Positions 41,624-50,913 of a stretch of DNA of 64,000 nucleotides are shown here, one piece after another. A program made the position numbers and the translations under genes. The notes below the pieces were generated by a model. It searched no databases. It was not told where the DNA came from and saw nothing but the letters and a program-made list of their open reading frames with translations. Source of the stretch: CAZRHH01 sp964599885 (GTDB lineage Bacteria; Chloroflexota; Dehalococcoidia; DSTF01; JACRBR01); assembly GCA_964599885.1 (NCBI GenBank), contig CAZRHH010000009.1:1-64000 (forward strand), in the 5' to 3' direction. Every line of letters starts with the position of its first letter. Position 1 is the stretch's first letter.

Positions 41624-43024
41624 ATGACGATCGAGCCCGCACCAGCAAAGCAGGATTATCGCGACATCCAAGGCACTTCATACTGCTACTCAGACGGAGT
41701 TGTTCCGCTGCTTGACGGCCTTGCCGAGCGTGTTCAGTTGATGCGTGCGGCAGGACGGCTCAATGCCGATTCACTAGCGCACATTAGAAAATTCTTCAGG
41801 CTCAAGAGCATCTATCACTCCAATGCAATCGAGGGAAACCAGCTCAACATCGGAGAGACGCGCATCGTAGTCGAACAGGGCTTGACTATTACCGGGAAGC
41901 CCCTAAAGGACAGCGCGGAGGCCAAGAATCTAGCGCACGCGCTTGATTTCTTCGAGTCACTAGCCACATCCCGGGAACCGCTCACGTGCGTCGCGATTCG
42001 CCAGACCCATGCCCTCATCTTGAAGGACATCGACGACGACAATGCCGGCAAATACCGAGAGATTGTTGTGGAGATCAGTGGATCAAAATACCATCCGCCG
42101 GCACCGCATGACGTGCCTCCGGAGATGGATCAGTTCTGCTCATGGCTTGCCATGGCGAACGAGGCCGCGGAGGGGAGTAATCCAGTAGCCCTCGCGGCAG
42201 CCGCGCACGCATGGTTCGTTCGGATTCACCCCTTTGCTGATGGAAATGGGCGAACCGCTAGAATAATCATGAATCTCATCCTCATGCGCCACGGCTATCC
42301 CATTGCCGTCATAACCAAAGATGAACGCCAACGATATTACGATGCATTGGAGGAGTCACAGTCTAGTGACCTCACGCCCTTCATTTTGCAGATCACGGAA
42401 TCCGTCGTTGAAAGTCTCGAAGAGTACGAGCGCGCCGTGGCGGAACAGACGGCTCAACAAGAATGGGCGCAGTCACTGGTTGCCAAATTCACGGCACCTC
42501 AGCGGAGCGAGGCCGAGAACTTCTACGAAGTGTGGCGTTCAGCCATGGAACTGTTCAAGAATTACGTCAGGCAGAGTACCCACCTGATCAACGAACAGGC
42601 TAGTGGACTCGCCCGAATATATTTCGAAGACTTCGGCAACCTAGAGTTTGAGAAGTATCTGAGTCTCCGAGACAGAGGTCTCACGAAGCGGACTTGGTTC
42701 TTTCGAATCGATTTCAAGTCGGCGGAGAAAGCTGCGCGCTACTTGTTCTTCTTTGGTTTCCCGAGCCAGGCGATGGCCGGTCATTTGAACTTGGGCGACC
42801 GCGTGACGCTTCACGTGTCCACAGAGGTCACGCCGTTCCTCTACGAGCGGCTGGAGAACCTCCAGCGCTTGGATCTGCCGGATGTCCGGGAAGTTGGCTA
42901 CAACATGGGCGACGAACAGTTCGTCGTTCGCGCCACCGGAGGAGTGATTCAGGTGCAGCGAGTTGAGGAGATCGTGCGTCTCTTTTTCGAGCAGGTAGTT
43001 CAGCGCAATTTCCCGTCAACCTGA
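41624..43024 (+). CDS. Fic family protein (AMPylase), class II with N-terminal inhibitory helix
   Basis: 466 aa, ATG 41624 with aagga upstream. Canonical catalytic motif HPFADGNGRTAR at His202. The (S/T)xxxE(G/N) inhibition motif is present as S66-NAI-E70-G, so the protein is self-restrained. The ~170-residue C-terminal extension has a winged-helix-like or dimerisation layout. Known: Fic proteins transfer AMP (or other NMP) to Ser, Thr or Tyr of targets. Codon use is more AT-rich than the flanking genes, consistent with acquisition. A 5-bp dyad ACTCG-CTAA-CGAGT lies at 41579-41592 in the leader. Confidence 0.9.
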   Translation: MTIEPAPAKQDYRDIQGTSYCYSDGVVPLLDGLAERVQLMRAAGRLNADSLAHIRKFFRLKSIYHSNAIEGNQLNIGETRIVVEQGLTITGKPLKDSAEAKNLAHALDFFESLATSREPLTCVAIRQTHALILKDIDDDNAGKYREIVVEISGSKYHPPAPHDVPPEMDQFCSWLAMANEAAEGSNPVALAAAAHAWFVRIHPFADGNGRTARIIMNLILMRHGYPIAVITKDERQRYYDALEESQSSDLTPFILQITESVVESLEEYERAVAEQTAQQEWAQSLVAKFTAPQRSEAENFYEVWRSAMELFKNYVRQSTHLINEQASGLARIYFEDFGNLEFEKYLSLRDRGLTKRTWFFRIDFKSAEKAARYLFFFGFPSQAMAGHLNLGDRVTLHVSTEVTPFLYERLENLQRLDLPDVREVGYNMGDEQFVVRATGGVIQVQRVEEIVRLFFEQVVQRNFPST

Positions 43025-43043
43025 AGCAGCGGCGTCACACTCC

Positions 43044-44213
43044 TCACCCCGATCCCCCCACCCCAATGGCCCGCCCGATCGCGAACGTCACCGCCGCCGC
43101 TACTGCGCCGATCGCCAACTGCCGCGCGCCCGAATACAGCGTGCTGCGGCCCGTGAACAGCGAGACGCCGGCGCCGATCGCGAACAGCGCGATGCCGCTT
43201 GCTGCCAGCGACGCGCTGAAGTGCCACCAGCTTGAGCCGAACAGGAACGGGATGACCGGGATGATGGCGCCGAGCGCGAACCAGACGAACGAGCTGAACG
43301 CGACGCGCCAGGGCTGGCCCAGTTCATCCGGGTTGAGCCCCAACTCTTCGCGCGCCAGCGTTTCGAGCGCCACGCCGCGGTCGGCGATGATCCGCTGCGA
43401 CAGCGACTCCGCTTCGGCGACAGGCAGCCCCTTCGCGCGATAGATCAGCGCCAGTTCGCGGCGTTCTTCTTCGGGGTTGGCCTCCAACTCTTCCTTCTCG
43501 AGCGCGATCTGCCGCTCGAACAATTCGCGCTGCGACGTCACCGACACGAACTCGCCGGCGCCCATCGAGAACGCGCCCGCGAGGAGGCCGGCGATGCCTG
43601 CGAGGATGATGAAGCGTCCGTCGGGGTTCGCGCCGGCGACGCCGATGACGAGGCTGAGGTTGGAGACGAGGCCGTCGCTGACGCCGAAGATCGATGCGCG
43701 CAGCGTGCCGCCCGCGTCGACACGGTGCCAGCGTTCGTTGCGGGCGATGCCCGCGACGTCGGTGCCGCCGCCCGGCGAGTACATCGTCGAGAGCGTGCGC
43801 GAGTGCGAACGCTCGTTGCGCGCCATCGACGGGCCCGCTTCGGACTGCGACATGTACTCGTCGAAGCCGTTCGACTCCATCGCGCTGACCATCGGCAGCA
43901 CCGCGCGCGCGCCAAGCTTGTCGGCGAGAAAGCCGAGTATCCGCACCCGCGCCGACGGCCGCACGGGGCCGGGATCGACGCCCGATTCGCGCAGTTTCGT
44001 CGCCCAGACGCTGACGTGCCTGGTCTCCGTCTCCGCCAGATCGAGGAAGATCTGCGCGCGCTCCGGGTCCTTCTCCGCCCGCGCCAACCGGCGATAGATC
44101 TCGACGCCGTCGATCTCGCCCTGATAGTTCGTCTTGTAGCGCTTGATGTCGGCCGCTGACGGCGCGGCAGGCGTTGGCGTCTCCGACGGGGACTTCGCCT
44201 CGATGTCATCCAT
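43044..44213 (-). CDS. Ferritin-like/VIT1 fusion, predicted Fe/Mn membrane transporter
   Basis: 389 aa. Residues about 25-155 are a rubrerythrin-like four-helix domain with metal ligands (YQGEIDGVEIYRRLARAE, ETETRHVSVW). From about 165 (TLRASIFGVSDGLVSNLSLVIGVAGA) a CCC1/VIT1 transporter with four to five transmembrane helices and the GAGEFVSV segment follows. Known architecture in bacteria (MbfA-like), exporting or storing iron or manganese. Inner membrane. Confidence 0.9.
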   Translation of the reverse strand: MDDIEAKSPSETPTPAAPSAADIKRYKTNYQGEIDGVEIYRRLARAEKDPERAQIFLDLAETETRHVSVWATKLRESGVDPGPVRPSARVRILGFLADKLGARAVLPMVSAMESNGFDEYMSQSEAGPSMARNERSHSRTLSTMYSPGGGTDVAGIARNERWHRVDAGGTLRASIFGVSDGLVSNLSLVIGVAGANPDGRFIILAGIAGLLAGAFSMGAGEFVSVTSQRELFERQIALEKEELEANPEEERRELALIYRAKGLPVAEAESLSQRIIADRGVALETLAREELGLNPDELGQPWRVAFSSFVWFALGAIIPVIPFLFGSSWWHFSASLAASGIALFAIGAGVSLFTGRSTLYSGARQLAIGAVAAAVTFAIGRAIGVGGSG

Positions 44214-44263
44214 GGGGGCATCATATGTTCACGCGGAACGACCGTCTATGCATGCGCGCTGAA

Positions 44264-44292
44264 TTGACCCGCCGGACAGCGGTTCATACACT
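44264..44292 (+). promoter_or_regulatory. Sigma70-like promoter for sppA
   Basis: TTGACC (44264-44269), 17-nt spacer, TACACT (44287-44292). Expected start is about 37 nt before ATG 44336. Confidence 0.55.
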
Positions 44293-44335
44293 CAACGCAC
44301 ACCCCAACCTGACCTACACACGACAGGAGTCGTTG

Positions 44336-45136
44336 ATGCTTGCAGCCGCCCTCAATCTCAATCCCGAGCGGATCGTCGTCACCGAGTTGTTCGGCGCGAT
44401 CGGTTCGCCGCAAAAGACCACCGAATACATCCGCATGCTCAAGGGCATCGAAGACAACCCGAAGGTACGCGCGCTCGTCATCGACATTGATTCACCCGGC
44501 GGTTCGGCGGGGCCGTCGGAGTACATCTTTCGTTCCGTCGCGAAGGTGGCGAAGAAGAAGCCCGTTGTGGCGTTCGTGCGCGGCATGGGCGCGTCGGGCG
44601 GCTACATGGTGGCTTGCGGCGCGACGAAGATTCTCGCCGTGCCGATGGCGCTCGTTGGCTCGATCGGCGTGATCTCGATGCGGCCGATGCTGTACGAAGC
44701 GCTGGACAAGATCGGCGTGCGGATGGAGATCACGAAGAGCGGCCGCCTCAAGGACATGTTCTCGAGCTTCCGCGAGGCGACCGACGAAGAGCGCCAGAAG
44801 GAGCAGCAGCTACTCGACGGCGTCTACGATCGTTTCGTCGAGATGGTGGCTGAGGCGCGCAAGATGCCACTCGAACGCGTGCGCGAACTCGCGACAGGCG
44901 AGATCTTCACGGCGATCCAGGCGAAGGAGAACGGCCTCATCGACGACCTGGGCGATCTCGACACGGCGATCGATCTCGCGCAGGCGCTCGGCAACATCAG
45001 CGAGCGCCGCGTCACGTACATGAAGCCGCACCGCGGCCTGCGCGACCGGCTGATGAACAACGCCGCCGCCACCTTCGCCGATTCGTTCGCGATGGCGCTG
45101 GAAACGCGCCTCCGCGAGCGCCGTATCGATCTGTAA
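44336..45136 (+). CDS. sppA: Signal peptide peptidase SppA-like serine protease (S49)
   Basis: 266 aa from ATG 44336 with aggag upstream; TTG at 44333 is possible. S49 core: VIDIDSPGGS, nucleophile Ser87 in RGMGASGGYM, catalytic Lys139 in KSGRLKDMFSSFREATDEE. No N-terminal transmembrane segment is evident, so this is the short, possibly soluble form. Known role: degrading released signal peptides or other membrane-associated peptides. Confidence 0.88.
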   Translation: MLAAALNLNPERIVVTELFGAIGSPQKTTEYIRMLKGIEDNPKVRALVIDIDSPGGSAGPSEYIFRSVAKVAKKKPVVAFVRGMGASGGYMVACGATKILAVPMALVGSIGVISMRPMLYEALDKIGVRMEITKSGRLKDMFSSFREATDEERQKEQQLLDGVYDRFVEMVAEARKMPLERVRELATGEIFTAIQAKENGLIDDLGDLDTAIDLAQALGNISERRVTYMKPHRGLRDRLMNNAAATFADSFAMALETRLRERRIDL

Positions 45137-45199
45137 GGGTCTATCCACAGATCAAATGGAGGCAGGACGCGGGATGGCTGTCTGATTGTTTGCGGCAAT

Positions 45200-45297
45200 G
45201 AGTTCGTTTCGTAATTTTCATGTTGCTGCATCGAGCTCGTCTCGTACTGTTCGTCTCTTGGCTTCGGCGCGGGGAGTTCGTTTCGTAATTTTCGTGT
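45200..45297 (-). repeat. Duplicated 20-mer, 74 nt apart
   Basis: gagttcgtttcgtaattttc at 45200 and again at 45274. Read on the minus strand these give the peptide-like phrase NYETNS twice. It looks like another dispersed intergenic family. Confidence 0.7.
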
Positions 45298-45331
45298 GCG
45301 CCGCGCGTGCTGCCGGGTGCGCTTTGATTGT

Positions 45332-45352
45332 GTTTGATTGAATCAATCAAAC
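45332..45352. promoter_or_regulatory. Perfect AT-rich inverted repeat
   Basis: GTTTGATTG-AAT-CAATCAAAC, 9-bp arms. Related tgattga/atcaatcaaac words occur at about 30330-30370, downstream of the small PGAPKGN protein. Operator, terminator-like stem or repeat; undetermined. Confidence 0.45.
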
Positions 45353-45580
45353 GGCGCGGGGACGGTGTGCCGGTGGCGGGTTGTGTGCGGGCGGAGTTAG
45401 ACATGGTGGGATTGTGGGGGTTTAGTGCGGGATGTCGAAGGGACTAGTGTCACAATCGATGAAGCGGGACTTGGGGGCTGGGGTTCAACGCAGAGGCGCA
45501 GAGAGGCGCCGAAGTTCCAATCTCTAAAGAGAGCCAGGGACGGCTGTAACTTGGTGTGCGCCGAGTCCTGTGCTGAGCCC

Positions 45581-45608
45581 ACGAACGCGGGCTGAAAGCC
45601 CGCTCCAC
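45581..45608 (+). repeat. Family C palindrome
   Basis: cgaacGCGGGCTGAAAGCCCGCtccac, the reverse orientation of 10618 and 32139. Confidence 0.78.
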
Positions 45609-45654
45609 GGATCAGTGGAGAGTTTTTCACACCCTGCTGAGCCGCCGGGACTTC

Positions 45655-46059
45655 TCACTCCAGACTCCCGACGCCCAGCCGCATGACCGCGCTCGCCACT
45701 GCCGCCCCAATCAGCGCCCCCACAACGTCCGCCGCGAAATCAGGCAGCCCCGGGTCTCGTCCCGGGACGATGATCTGGTGCAGCTCGTCGGTCACGCCGT
45801 AGAGCGTCGATAGCGCGATGGCGAGCAGCATGGCCAGTGCGATGCTGCGCCAATGCCGACGTGCGAGCCACGCGATGATAAACGCGAGCACGGCGTACTC
45901 GACGACGTGCGCGATCTTGTCGTATGGGAATGATGGCGGCCCGGTGACGACGATCCTGTTTGGGATCGACGACAGCGCGAAGATCAGCGCCATCCACGCG
46001 ACGAGTGCGGGCCAGCCGATGAGAGAGTCGATGGCGTCGTGGATCATGCGCAAATTCAC
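45655..46059 (-). CDS. VanZ family membrane protein
   Basis: 134 aa from GTG 46059; ATG 46047 is the alternative. Four transmembrane helices with the VanZ signature: ALSSIPN, YDKIAHVVEYAVLAFI and YGVTDELHQIIVPGRDPGLPDFAADVVGALIG. Known: VanZ-like proteins are widespread; some modulate teicoplanin or lipoglycopeptide susceptibility, most are uncharacterised. It is not linked to resistance genes here, although a vanW-like gene lies at 48688. Confidence 0.88.
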   Translation of the reverse strand: MNLRMIHDAIDSLIGWPALVAWMALIFALSSIPNRIVVTGPPSFPYDKIAHVVEYAVLAFIIAWLARRHWRSIALAMLLAIALSTLYGVTDELHQIIVPGRDPGLPDFAADVVGALIGAAVASAVMRLGVGSLE

Positions 46060-46072
46060 GCGTGCGGGGCGC

Positions 46073-46606
46073 TCATGATGTCGCGCCGAACGGCCGCTCC
46101 ATCCACAGCACGTCCCAGTATCGGCCGAACTTGTAGCCGACGTCGTGCATCAGGCCGGCGTGCACGAAGCCGAAGCGTTTGTGCAGCGCAATCGATGCGT
46201 CGTTCGGCATGGTGATGCCACCGATCACCATGTGGATATCGTTGCTCACGATGGCGCCGAACAGCGTCGCATACAGCGCGCCGCCGATGCCGCGGCGCTC
46301 GTTTCCCGGCGCGCAGTAGATCGTGGTTTCGACGGTGGTGTCATATGCCGCCTTCACACGGAATTGATGCGAGCCCGCGTAGCCAAGGATCGCGCCATCC
46401 GATTCGGCGACGAACAGCCGGTGCGGCCCACTCGGCGCGAATTGCTCGAACCACGGGCGCCGCTGTTCGACGGTGTAGGACTCGATGTCGAATGTGATCG
46501 CTGTGTTGATGACGTAGTGGTTGTAGATCTCGACGATGGCGGGCAGATCGTCGCTGACGGCGGTGCGAATGGTGACGTCCGACACAGGCGATGGGCTCGG
46601 GGTCAT
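46073..46606 (-). CDS. GNAT N-acetyltransferase, phosphinothricin acetyltransferase-like
   Basis: 177 aa from ATG 46606. The sequence IVEIYNHYVINTAITFD at the N-terminus, GYAGSHQFRVKAAYDTTVETTIY and RRGIGGALYATLF (acetyl-CoA P-loop) follow the Pat/YncA pattern, with the late FGFVHAGLMHDVGYKFGRYWDVLWM. Known: acetylates phosphinothricin, methionine sulfoximine or similar amino-acid analogues. The stop is 13 nt before the VanZ start, so probably the same transcript. Confidence 0.85.
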   Translation of the reverse strand: MTPSPSPVSDVTIRTAVSDDLPAIVEIYNHYVINTAITFDIESYTVEQRRPWFEQFAPSGPHRLFVAESDGAILGYAGSHQFRVKAAYDTTVETTIYCAPGNERRGIGGALYATLFGAIVSNDIHMVIGGITMPNDASIALHKRFGFVHAGLMHDVGYKFGRYWDVLWMERPFGATS

Positions 46607-46640
46607 GCCGCATGGTACATCGAGCTAGCGGCGCAGGCGG

Positions 46641-47510
46641 TCACCCCAATGCCAGCGCAAAGATGCCGGCGACGATCGCCGTCGCGCCGGCGATCCGGCG
46701 GGTCGCATCGCGCTCACCGAGCAGGCGAAGGCCGATCAGCGCGCCGAACAGGATGCTGATCTCGCGGCCCGGTGCGATGTAGCTGACCGGCGCGATCGAG
46801 AGCGCCGCCAGCACCATCATGTACGCGCCCGGTGACAGCACGGCGATCGCCAGGAGCGCGCGCCGCTGCTCGCGGAACGTCGCGACGACGGCTCGGCGGT
46901 TGACCCGCGTCGAGAGCGCGAGCGGCGCGAGGATCAGTGCGCGCGTCAGTTCGAGGCCATAGCCGTACAACACGGGCGTCAGCGTCTCGACGCCTTTCTT
47001 GTCCCATAGCGTGTACGTTGCGGTAATCGCGCCCGTGAGGAGCGCGAATCCAATCGAGCGCGCGATCGGCGCCGACGGCCGCTTGGCGTCGCCCGACGGC
47101 CATGACATGAAGATGATGCCGCACGTGATCATCGCCGCGCCGCCCAGCGCGACCACGCCCGGCCGCTCGCCATACAGTATGATCGCCCCGGCGATCGCCA
47201 GCACCGGTCCCGTCCCGCGTGCGAGCGGGTACACAAGCGACAAGTCCCCGTGCAGATAGCCGCGTGTCAACGCGACGTAATAGGCGATGTGAAAGAAGCT
47301 CGACACGCCAATGAAGCCGAGCGCATCCCACCCGATCTCCGGCCGCGCGATCACGATGATCCCGACGGCCATCGGGAGGTAGATCAGCGACGACGCGAGC
47401 ACGATCGCGAAATTGAACGCGAGGTCATTGCGTGCGTTTTTCGCGAACAGGTTCCACGTCGCGTGCGCACCGGCGGCGCCGAGCAGCAGCGCCAGCGCCG
47501 CTAGCGGCAC
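46641..47510 (-). CDS. EamA/DMT family transporter
   Basis: 289 aa from GTG 47510. Ten hydrophobic segments in two EamA halves. Each half has the expected Gly/Pro-rich end (LVYPLARGTGPVLAIAGAIILYGERP; APVSYIAPGREISILFGALIGLRLLGE). Inner-membrane drug/metabolite exporter of unknown substrate. It lies 34 nt upstream of the GNAT gene on the same strand, so a GNAT-exporter-VanZ unit is plausible. Confidence 0.87.
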   Translation of the reverse strand: MPLAALALLLGAAGAHATWNLFAKNARNDLAFNFAIVLASSLIYLPMAVGIIVIARPEIGWDALGFIGVSSFFHIAYYVALTRGYLHGDLSLVYPLARGTGPVLAIAGAIILYGERPGVVALGGAAMITCGIIFMSWPSGDAKRPSAPIARSIGFALLTGAITATYTLWDKKGVETLTPVLYGYGLELTRALILAPLALSTRVNRRAVVATFREQRRALLAIAVLSPGAYMMVLAALSIAPVSYIAPGREISILFGALIGLRLLGERDATRRIAGATAIVAGIFALALG

Positions 47511-47524
47511 GGGTGCTGGGGCAG

Positions 47525-47552
47525 TGAGAGGTGGGAGGTGGGAGGTGGGGAA
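47525..47552 (+). repeat. Purine-rich short tandem, (gggaggt)n
   Basis: gtgagaggtgggaggtgggag-type heptamer tandem. It is the complement of the ctcccacctctcac words at 26240, 29945 and elsewhere. Confidence 0.6.
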
Positions 47553-47595
47553 CTAGAATCGGCGCCTGCTGGACGAAACGAGGCAAACGCCGGTC

Positions 47596-47620
47596 GTAGC
47601 GGCGGAGCTTTAGCTCCGCT
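47596..47620 (+). repeat. Family A REP palindrome
   Basis: GTAGCG followed by GCGGAGCTTTAGCTCCGC, upstream of the EamA gene. It is the last REP in the window. Confidence 0.83.
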
Positions 47621-47713
47621 CCCGCGCCGTACAGGAATGTCTGTCACGGATTGTCGCGTTGGCGCGCCGTCCAACGCGCCCCACGTCTCACTTCCCACTT
47701 CCGACTGCCTCAA

Positions 47714-48601
47714 CTACAGCAGCCCGCGCTCGCGCAGGACGCGTTCCGTCGTCGCGCCGATGTCGGCCGGGGAATCGCTGATCGTGACGCCGGCTGCGGC
47801 AAGCGCCGACTTCTTCGCCGTCGCGGTGCCGTCGTCGCCGGAGATGATCGCGCCGGCGTGACCCATTCGGCGGCCGGCGGGCGCCGTCGAACCGGCGATG
47901 AACGCGATCACCGGTTTCTTCATGTGGCGCTTGATGTAGTCGGCTGCGTCCTGCTCTGCGCTGCCACCGATCTCGCCGATCAGTACGACGGCGGCCGTCT
48001 CCGGATCGCCGTTCAGCAGTTCGAGCGCCTCGCGCTGCGTGGTGCCGATGATCGGGTCGCCGCCGACGCCGATGCACGTCGTCTGGCCGATGCCGCGCCG
48101 CGTCAGTTGATCGACGGCCTCGTACACGAGCGTGCCGCTGCGCGAGACGACGCCGACGCTGCCTTCGCTGAAGACGTGGCCCGGCATGATGCCGACGCGG
48201 CACTCACCGGCCGTGATCACGCCTGGGCAGTTCGGGCCGATCAGCCGCGTCACGCCGCCGGTGATGGCGCGCTTCACTTTCACCATGTCGAGCGTCGGGA
48301 TGCCTTCGGTGATGCACACGGCCAGCGGCAGCCGCGCGGTCGCTGCCTCGAGAATCGCATCGGCGGCGAACGGCGGCGGCACGAAGATCAGCGCGCACTC
48401 GGCGCCGGTTTCCTTCACGGCCTGCGCGACGGTGTTGAATACCGGCACGCCCTGCTCGGTCTTCTCGCCGCCGCGCCCGGGCGTGACGCCCGCGACGATC
48501 TTCGTTCCGTATTCGATACAGCGCTGCGTCTGGAAGCTGCCTTCCTTGCCGGTGATGCCCTGCACCAGCACGCGCGTTTCCTTGTTTACCAATACGCTCA
48601 T
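47714..48601 (-). CDS. sucD: Succinate-CoA ligase (ADP-forming), alpha subunit
   Basis: 295 aa from ATG 48601. Canonical start [25 protein letters not shown]; CoA-binding Rossmann fold; PNCPGVI; the phospho-His loop [10 protein letters not shown]. Reaction: succinyl-CoA + ADP + Pi to succinate + ATP + CoA in the TCA cycle, with SucB/SucC. It is on the same strand as sucC but separated from it by a vanW-like gene. Confidence 0.95.
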   Translation of the reverse strand: MSVLVNKETRVLVQGITGKEGSFQTQRCIEYGTKIVAGVTPGRGGEKTEQGVPVFNTVAQAVKETGAECALIFVPPPFAADAILEAATARLPLAVCITEGIPTLDMVKVKRAITGGVTRLIGPNCPGVITAGECRVGIMPGHVFSEGSVGVVSRSGTLVYEAVDQLTRRGIGQTTCIGVGGDPIIGTTQREALELLNGDPETAAVVLIGEIGGSAEQDAADYIKRHMKKPVIAFIAGSTAPAGRRMGHAGAIISGDDGTATAKKSALAAAGVTISDSPADIGATTERVLRERGLL

Positions 48602-48687
48602 CGGTCGCTCCCCGGCACGGCTGGCGGCGCGTGCATCTTTTCGTTGTCGCGTGGCGCGTCGCTCTGGCGCGCACGCTCGCAATGCTA

Positions 48688-49572
48688 TCAGCCCGCCGAA
48701 TCTGGAGCGAGAGCAGGGCCGCGACGCTCGATGCGAGCCTGTGCCTGATGCACGCTGACTCCGAGATCATCGGTGCGGTGTGTGCCGGCGTAGTCGACGG
48801 AGCGGCGTGTGCGGACAGCGATACCCGGCAATCCTACGCGCTCCACGACGACGCTGCCGGGAGCGAGCGTTCTGTCGATTCGCACGATCGTCTCCGGCGG
48901 AGTCACGATCGGCGCGATCACGTCGACCCTCACACTGATGGCTAGCGGCGCTGCGGCGCGTAGTTCCGCGGTCGCGCGTTCGCCATTGAGCCGGGCGCGC
49001 AGCAGTAGCGGCGTATCCACCACGTTTCGGCAGCGCAGATCGAGGTAGGCATACTCCACCGACGCGTCGCGGCCGAGTTCGAAGTACCGCGCGTCGCCGT
49101 ACGAATCGACGCTGTGCGCGCGCCGTTCGTCGATCGCCATTCCGCCGAGCAGCGCTGCGTTGTAGAGCAACGTCGAAACGAAACAGATGGCGCCGCCGAT
49201 GTCGTCCGTGAGCACGCCCGACTTCAATGCAGCGGCTGCGCGGTATCCCGCGCGCTCTGTCGGGCGTCCGAGAGCGCGCCAGAACGAGAACGTCTCGCCC
49301 GGTGCGATGAGATGGCCGTCAACGACGGCCAGCGCGCGTTCGATGTTGTGCCGCTTGGCATCGAATCGTGCCTCTTGTCCCGGATAGCAGACCAGCGGCA
49401 GTTCGTATGCGGAGACCACATGTGTATACGCGGTTACATCGCCGCGCGCCGCTGCGAAGCGCACATTGCGGCGCGCGTCGGCGATGGCCCGCCGCAGCAT
49501 CCGCACACGCCAACGCGCGGCGAACGGCACGATTCGTCGTGCGAGTGTGCGGGCCTTCGTCATCAACTGCAT
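48688..49572 (-). CDS. VanW-like protein
   Basis: 294 aa, ATG 49572. VanW core: [62 protein letters not shown] and [15 protein letters not shown]. No signal peptide is evident but the N-terminus is basic/amphipathic ([24 protein letters not shown]). Function of VanW proteins is not established. Its position between sucC and sucD (56 nt after sucC, 86 nt before sucD) is unusual. Confidence 0.85.
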   Translation of the reverse strand: MQLMTKARTLARRIVPFAARWRVRMLRRAIADARRNVRFAAARGDVTAYTHVVSAYELPLVCYPGQEARFDAKRHNIERALAVVDGHLIAPGETFSFWRALGRPTERAGYRAAAALKSGVLTDDIGGAICFVSTLLYNAALLGGMAIDERRAHSVDSYGDARYFELGRDASVEYAYLDLRCRNVVDTPLLLRARLNGERATAELRAAAPLAISVRVDVIAPIVTPPETIVRIDRTLAPGSVVVERVGLPGIAVRTRRSVDYAGTHRTDDLGVSVHQAQARIERRGPALAPDSAG

Positions 49573-49628
49573 CGCGTTGATGATACGCCTGCGGCAGCGC
49601 GGCGAGCCGAGGCCGGGAGCGGGTACGG

Positions 49629-50795
49629 CTACGCGGCGCGTGCTGCTTCGACGGCCTTCTTGGCGGCGTCGCCGAGTTCATCTGCGCGGATGACGGGGAG
49701 GCCGCTCTCTTTGATCAGGCGTTCGCCCTCTTCGACGTTCGTGCCGGCGAGACGCGCGACGACCGGCACCGTCTTCGACATCTGGCGCTGCGCCTGGATG
49801 ATGCCCTCGGCGATCACGTCGACGCGCGCCATGCCGCCGAAGATGTTGACGAGGATCGCCTTCACGTTCGGGTCGCGCGAGATGATCATCAGCGCGTCGA
49901 CGACCTTGTTCACGTCGTTCGCCGTCGCGATATCGAGAAAGTTCGCTGGCTCGCCGCCCGCGAACTTGATCGCGTCCATCGTCGCCATCGCCAGGCCGGC
50001 GCCGTTGACGAGACAGCCGATGTTGCCGTCGAGCTTGATGAAGTTGCTGATGCCCTTGTCCGCCGCTTCGACCTCCGACGGGTCTTCTTCGTCCTTGTCG
50101 CGCAGCACCTCGATGTCCTTGTGACGGAAGAGCGCGTTGTCATCGATGTTCATCTTCGCATCGAGCGCGAGCACGCGGCCGTCCTTCGTCACGACCAGCG
50201 GGTTGATCTCGGCGAGCGATGCGTCTTTCGCGATGAACGCCTCGTACAGCCCCGCCATGAGTTGCGCCGCCTGCTTCATCACGTCGCCCGTCAGCTCAAG
50301 CGCGAAGCACAGCTCGCGCGCGAGATGCGGCTGAAGTCCCGTCACCGGATCGATGGCGACGCGGAAGATCGCTTCAGGCGTCTTCGCGGCGACCTCTTCG
50401 ATGTTCATGCCGCCGGCCGCGCTGGCCATCATCACCGGCCGTCCGACAGCGCCATCGATCAGCACGGCAAGATAGATCTCGCGTTCGATTTGCATCTGCT
50501 CTTCGATGAGTACCGTTTTGACTTTCTGGCCGGCGGCGCCCGTTTGCGGCGTGATTAGCTGCATGCCGTGAATCTGCGTGAACATCGTCGCCGCTTCGTC
50601 GGGAGAATTCGCGAGTTTGACGCCGCCGCCCTTGCCGCGGCCGCCGGCGTGAATCTGCGCCTTCACGACGACCTTGCCGCCGAGTTCCTGCGCGATCGCC
50701 CGTGCGTCGTCAGCGCTCGCGGCGACGCGTCCTTTCGGCACCGGCACGCCAAACTCCGCGAGGATCTGCTTCGCCTGGAACTCGTGGATCTTCAT
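49629..50795 (-). CDS. sucC: Succinate-CoA ligase (ADP-forming), beta subunit
   Basis: 388 aa. Canonical [25 protein letters not shown]-grasp residues [26 protein letters not shown], and [16 protein letters not shown]. Partner of SucD in the TCA cycle. First gene of the sucC - vanW-like - sucD group on the minus strand. Confidence 0.96.
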   Translation of the reverse strand: MKIHEFQAKQILAEFGVPVPKGRVAASADDARAIAQELGGKVVVKAQIHAGGRGKGGGVKLANSPDEAATMFTQIHGMQLITPQTGAAGQKVKTVLIEEQMQIEREIYLAVLIDGAVGRPVMMASAAGGMNIEEVAAKTPEAIFRVAIDPVTGLQPHLARELCFALELTGDVMKQAAQLMAGLYEAFIAKDASLAEINPLVVTKDGRVLALDAKMNIDDNALFRHKDIEVLRDKDEEDPSEVEAADKGISNFIKLDGNIGCLVNGAGLAMATMDAIKFAGGEPANFLDIATANDVNKVVDALMIISRDPNVKAILVNIFGGMARVDVIAEGIIQAQRQMSKTVPVVARLAGTNVEEGERLIKESGLPVIRADELGDAAKKAVEAARAA

Positions 50796-50913
50796 CGTCG
50801 CTCCATCTCGATGCGCGAGTGTGGTTGCAGTCGGTAAGGGTGCGGTGGATTGTCGCCGCGCGGCGCACCGCGAGCAAGCGCGACAAACGCGAGATCGACC
50901 AGCGACCCACGAC

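Larger units (their letters stand above)
45137..45654. other. Gene-free convergent gap with repeats and a perfect dyad
   Basis: No credible gene. Holds the duplicated gagttcgtttcgtaattttc, an AT-rich palindrome at 45332 and a C palindrome at 45581. Locally AT-rich compared with the surroundings. Confidence 0.65.

Noticed and set aside
45655..49572. Vancomycin-resistance locus because of VanZ- and VanW-like genes
   Set aside because: No vanH/A/X or VanR/S genes are present, and both families are widespread without a resistance role.
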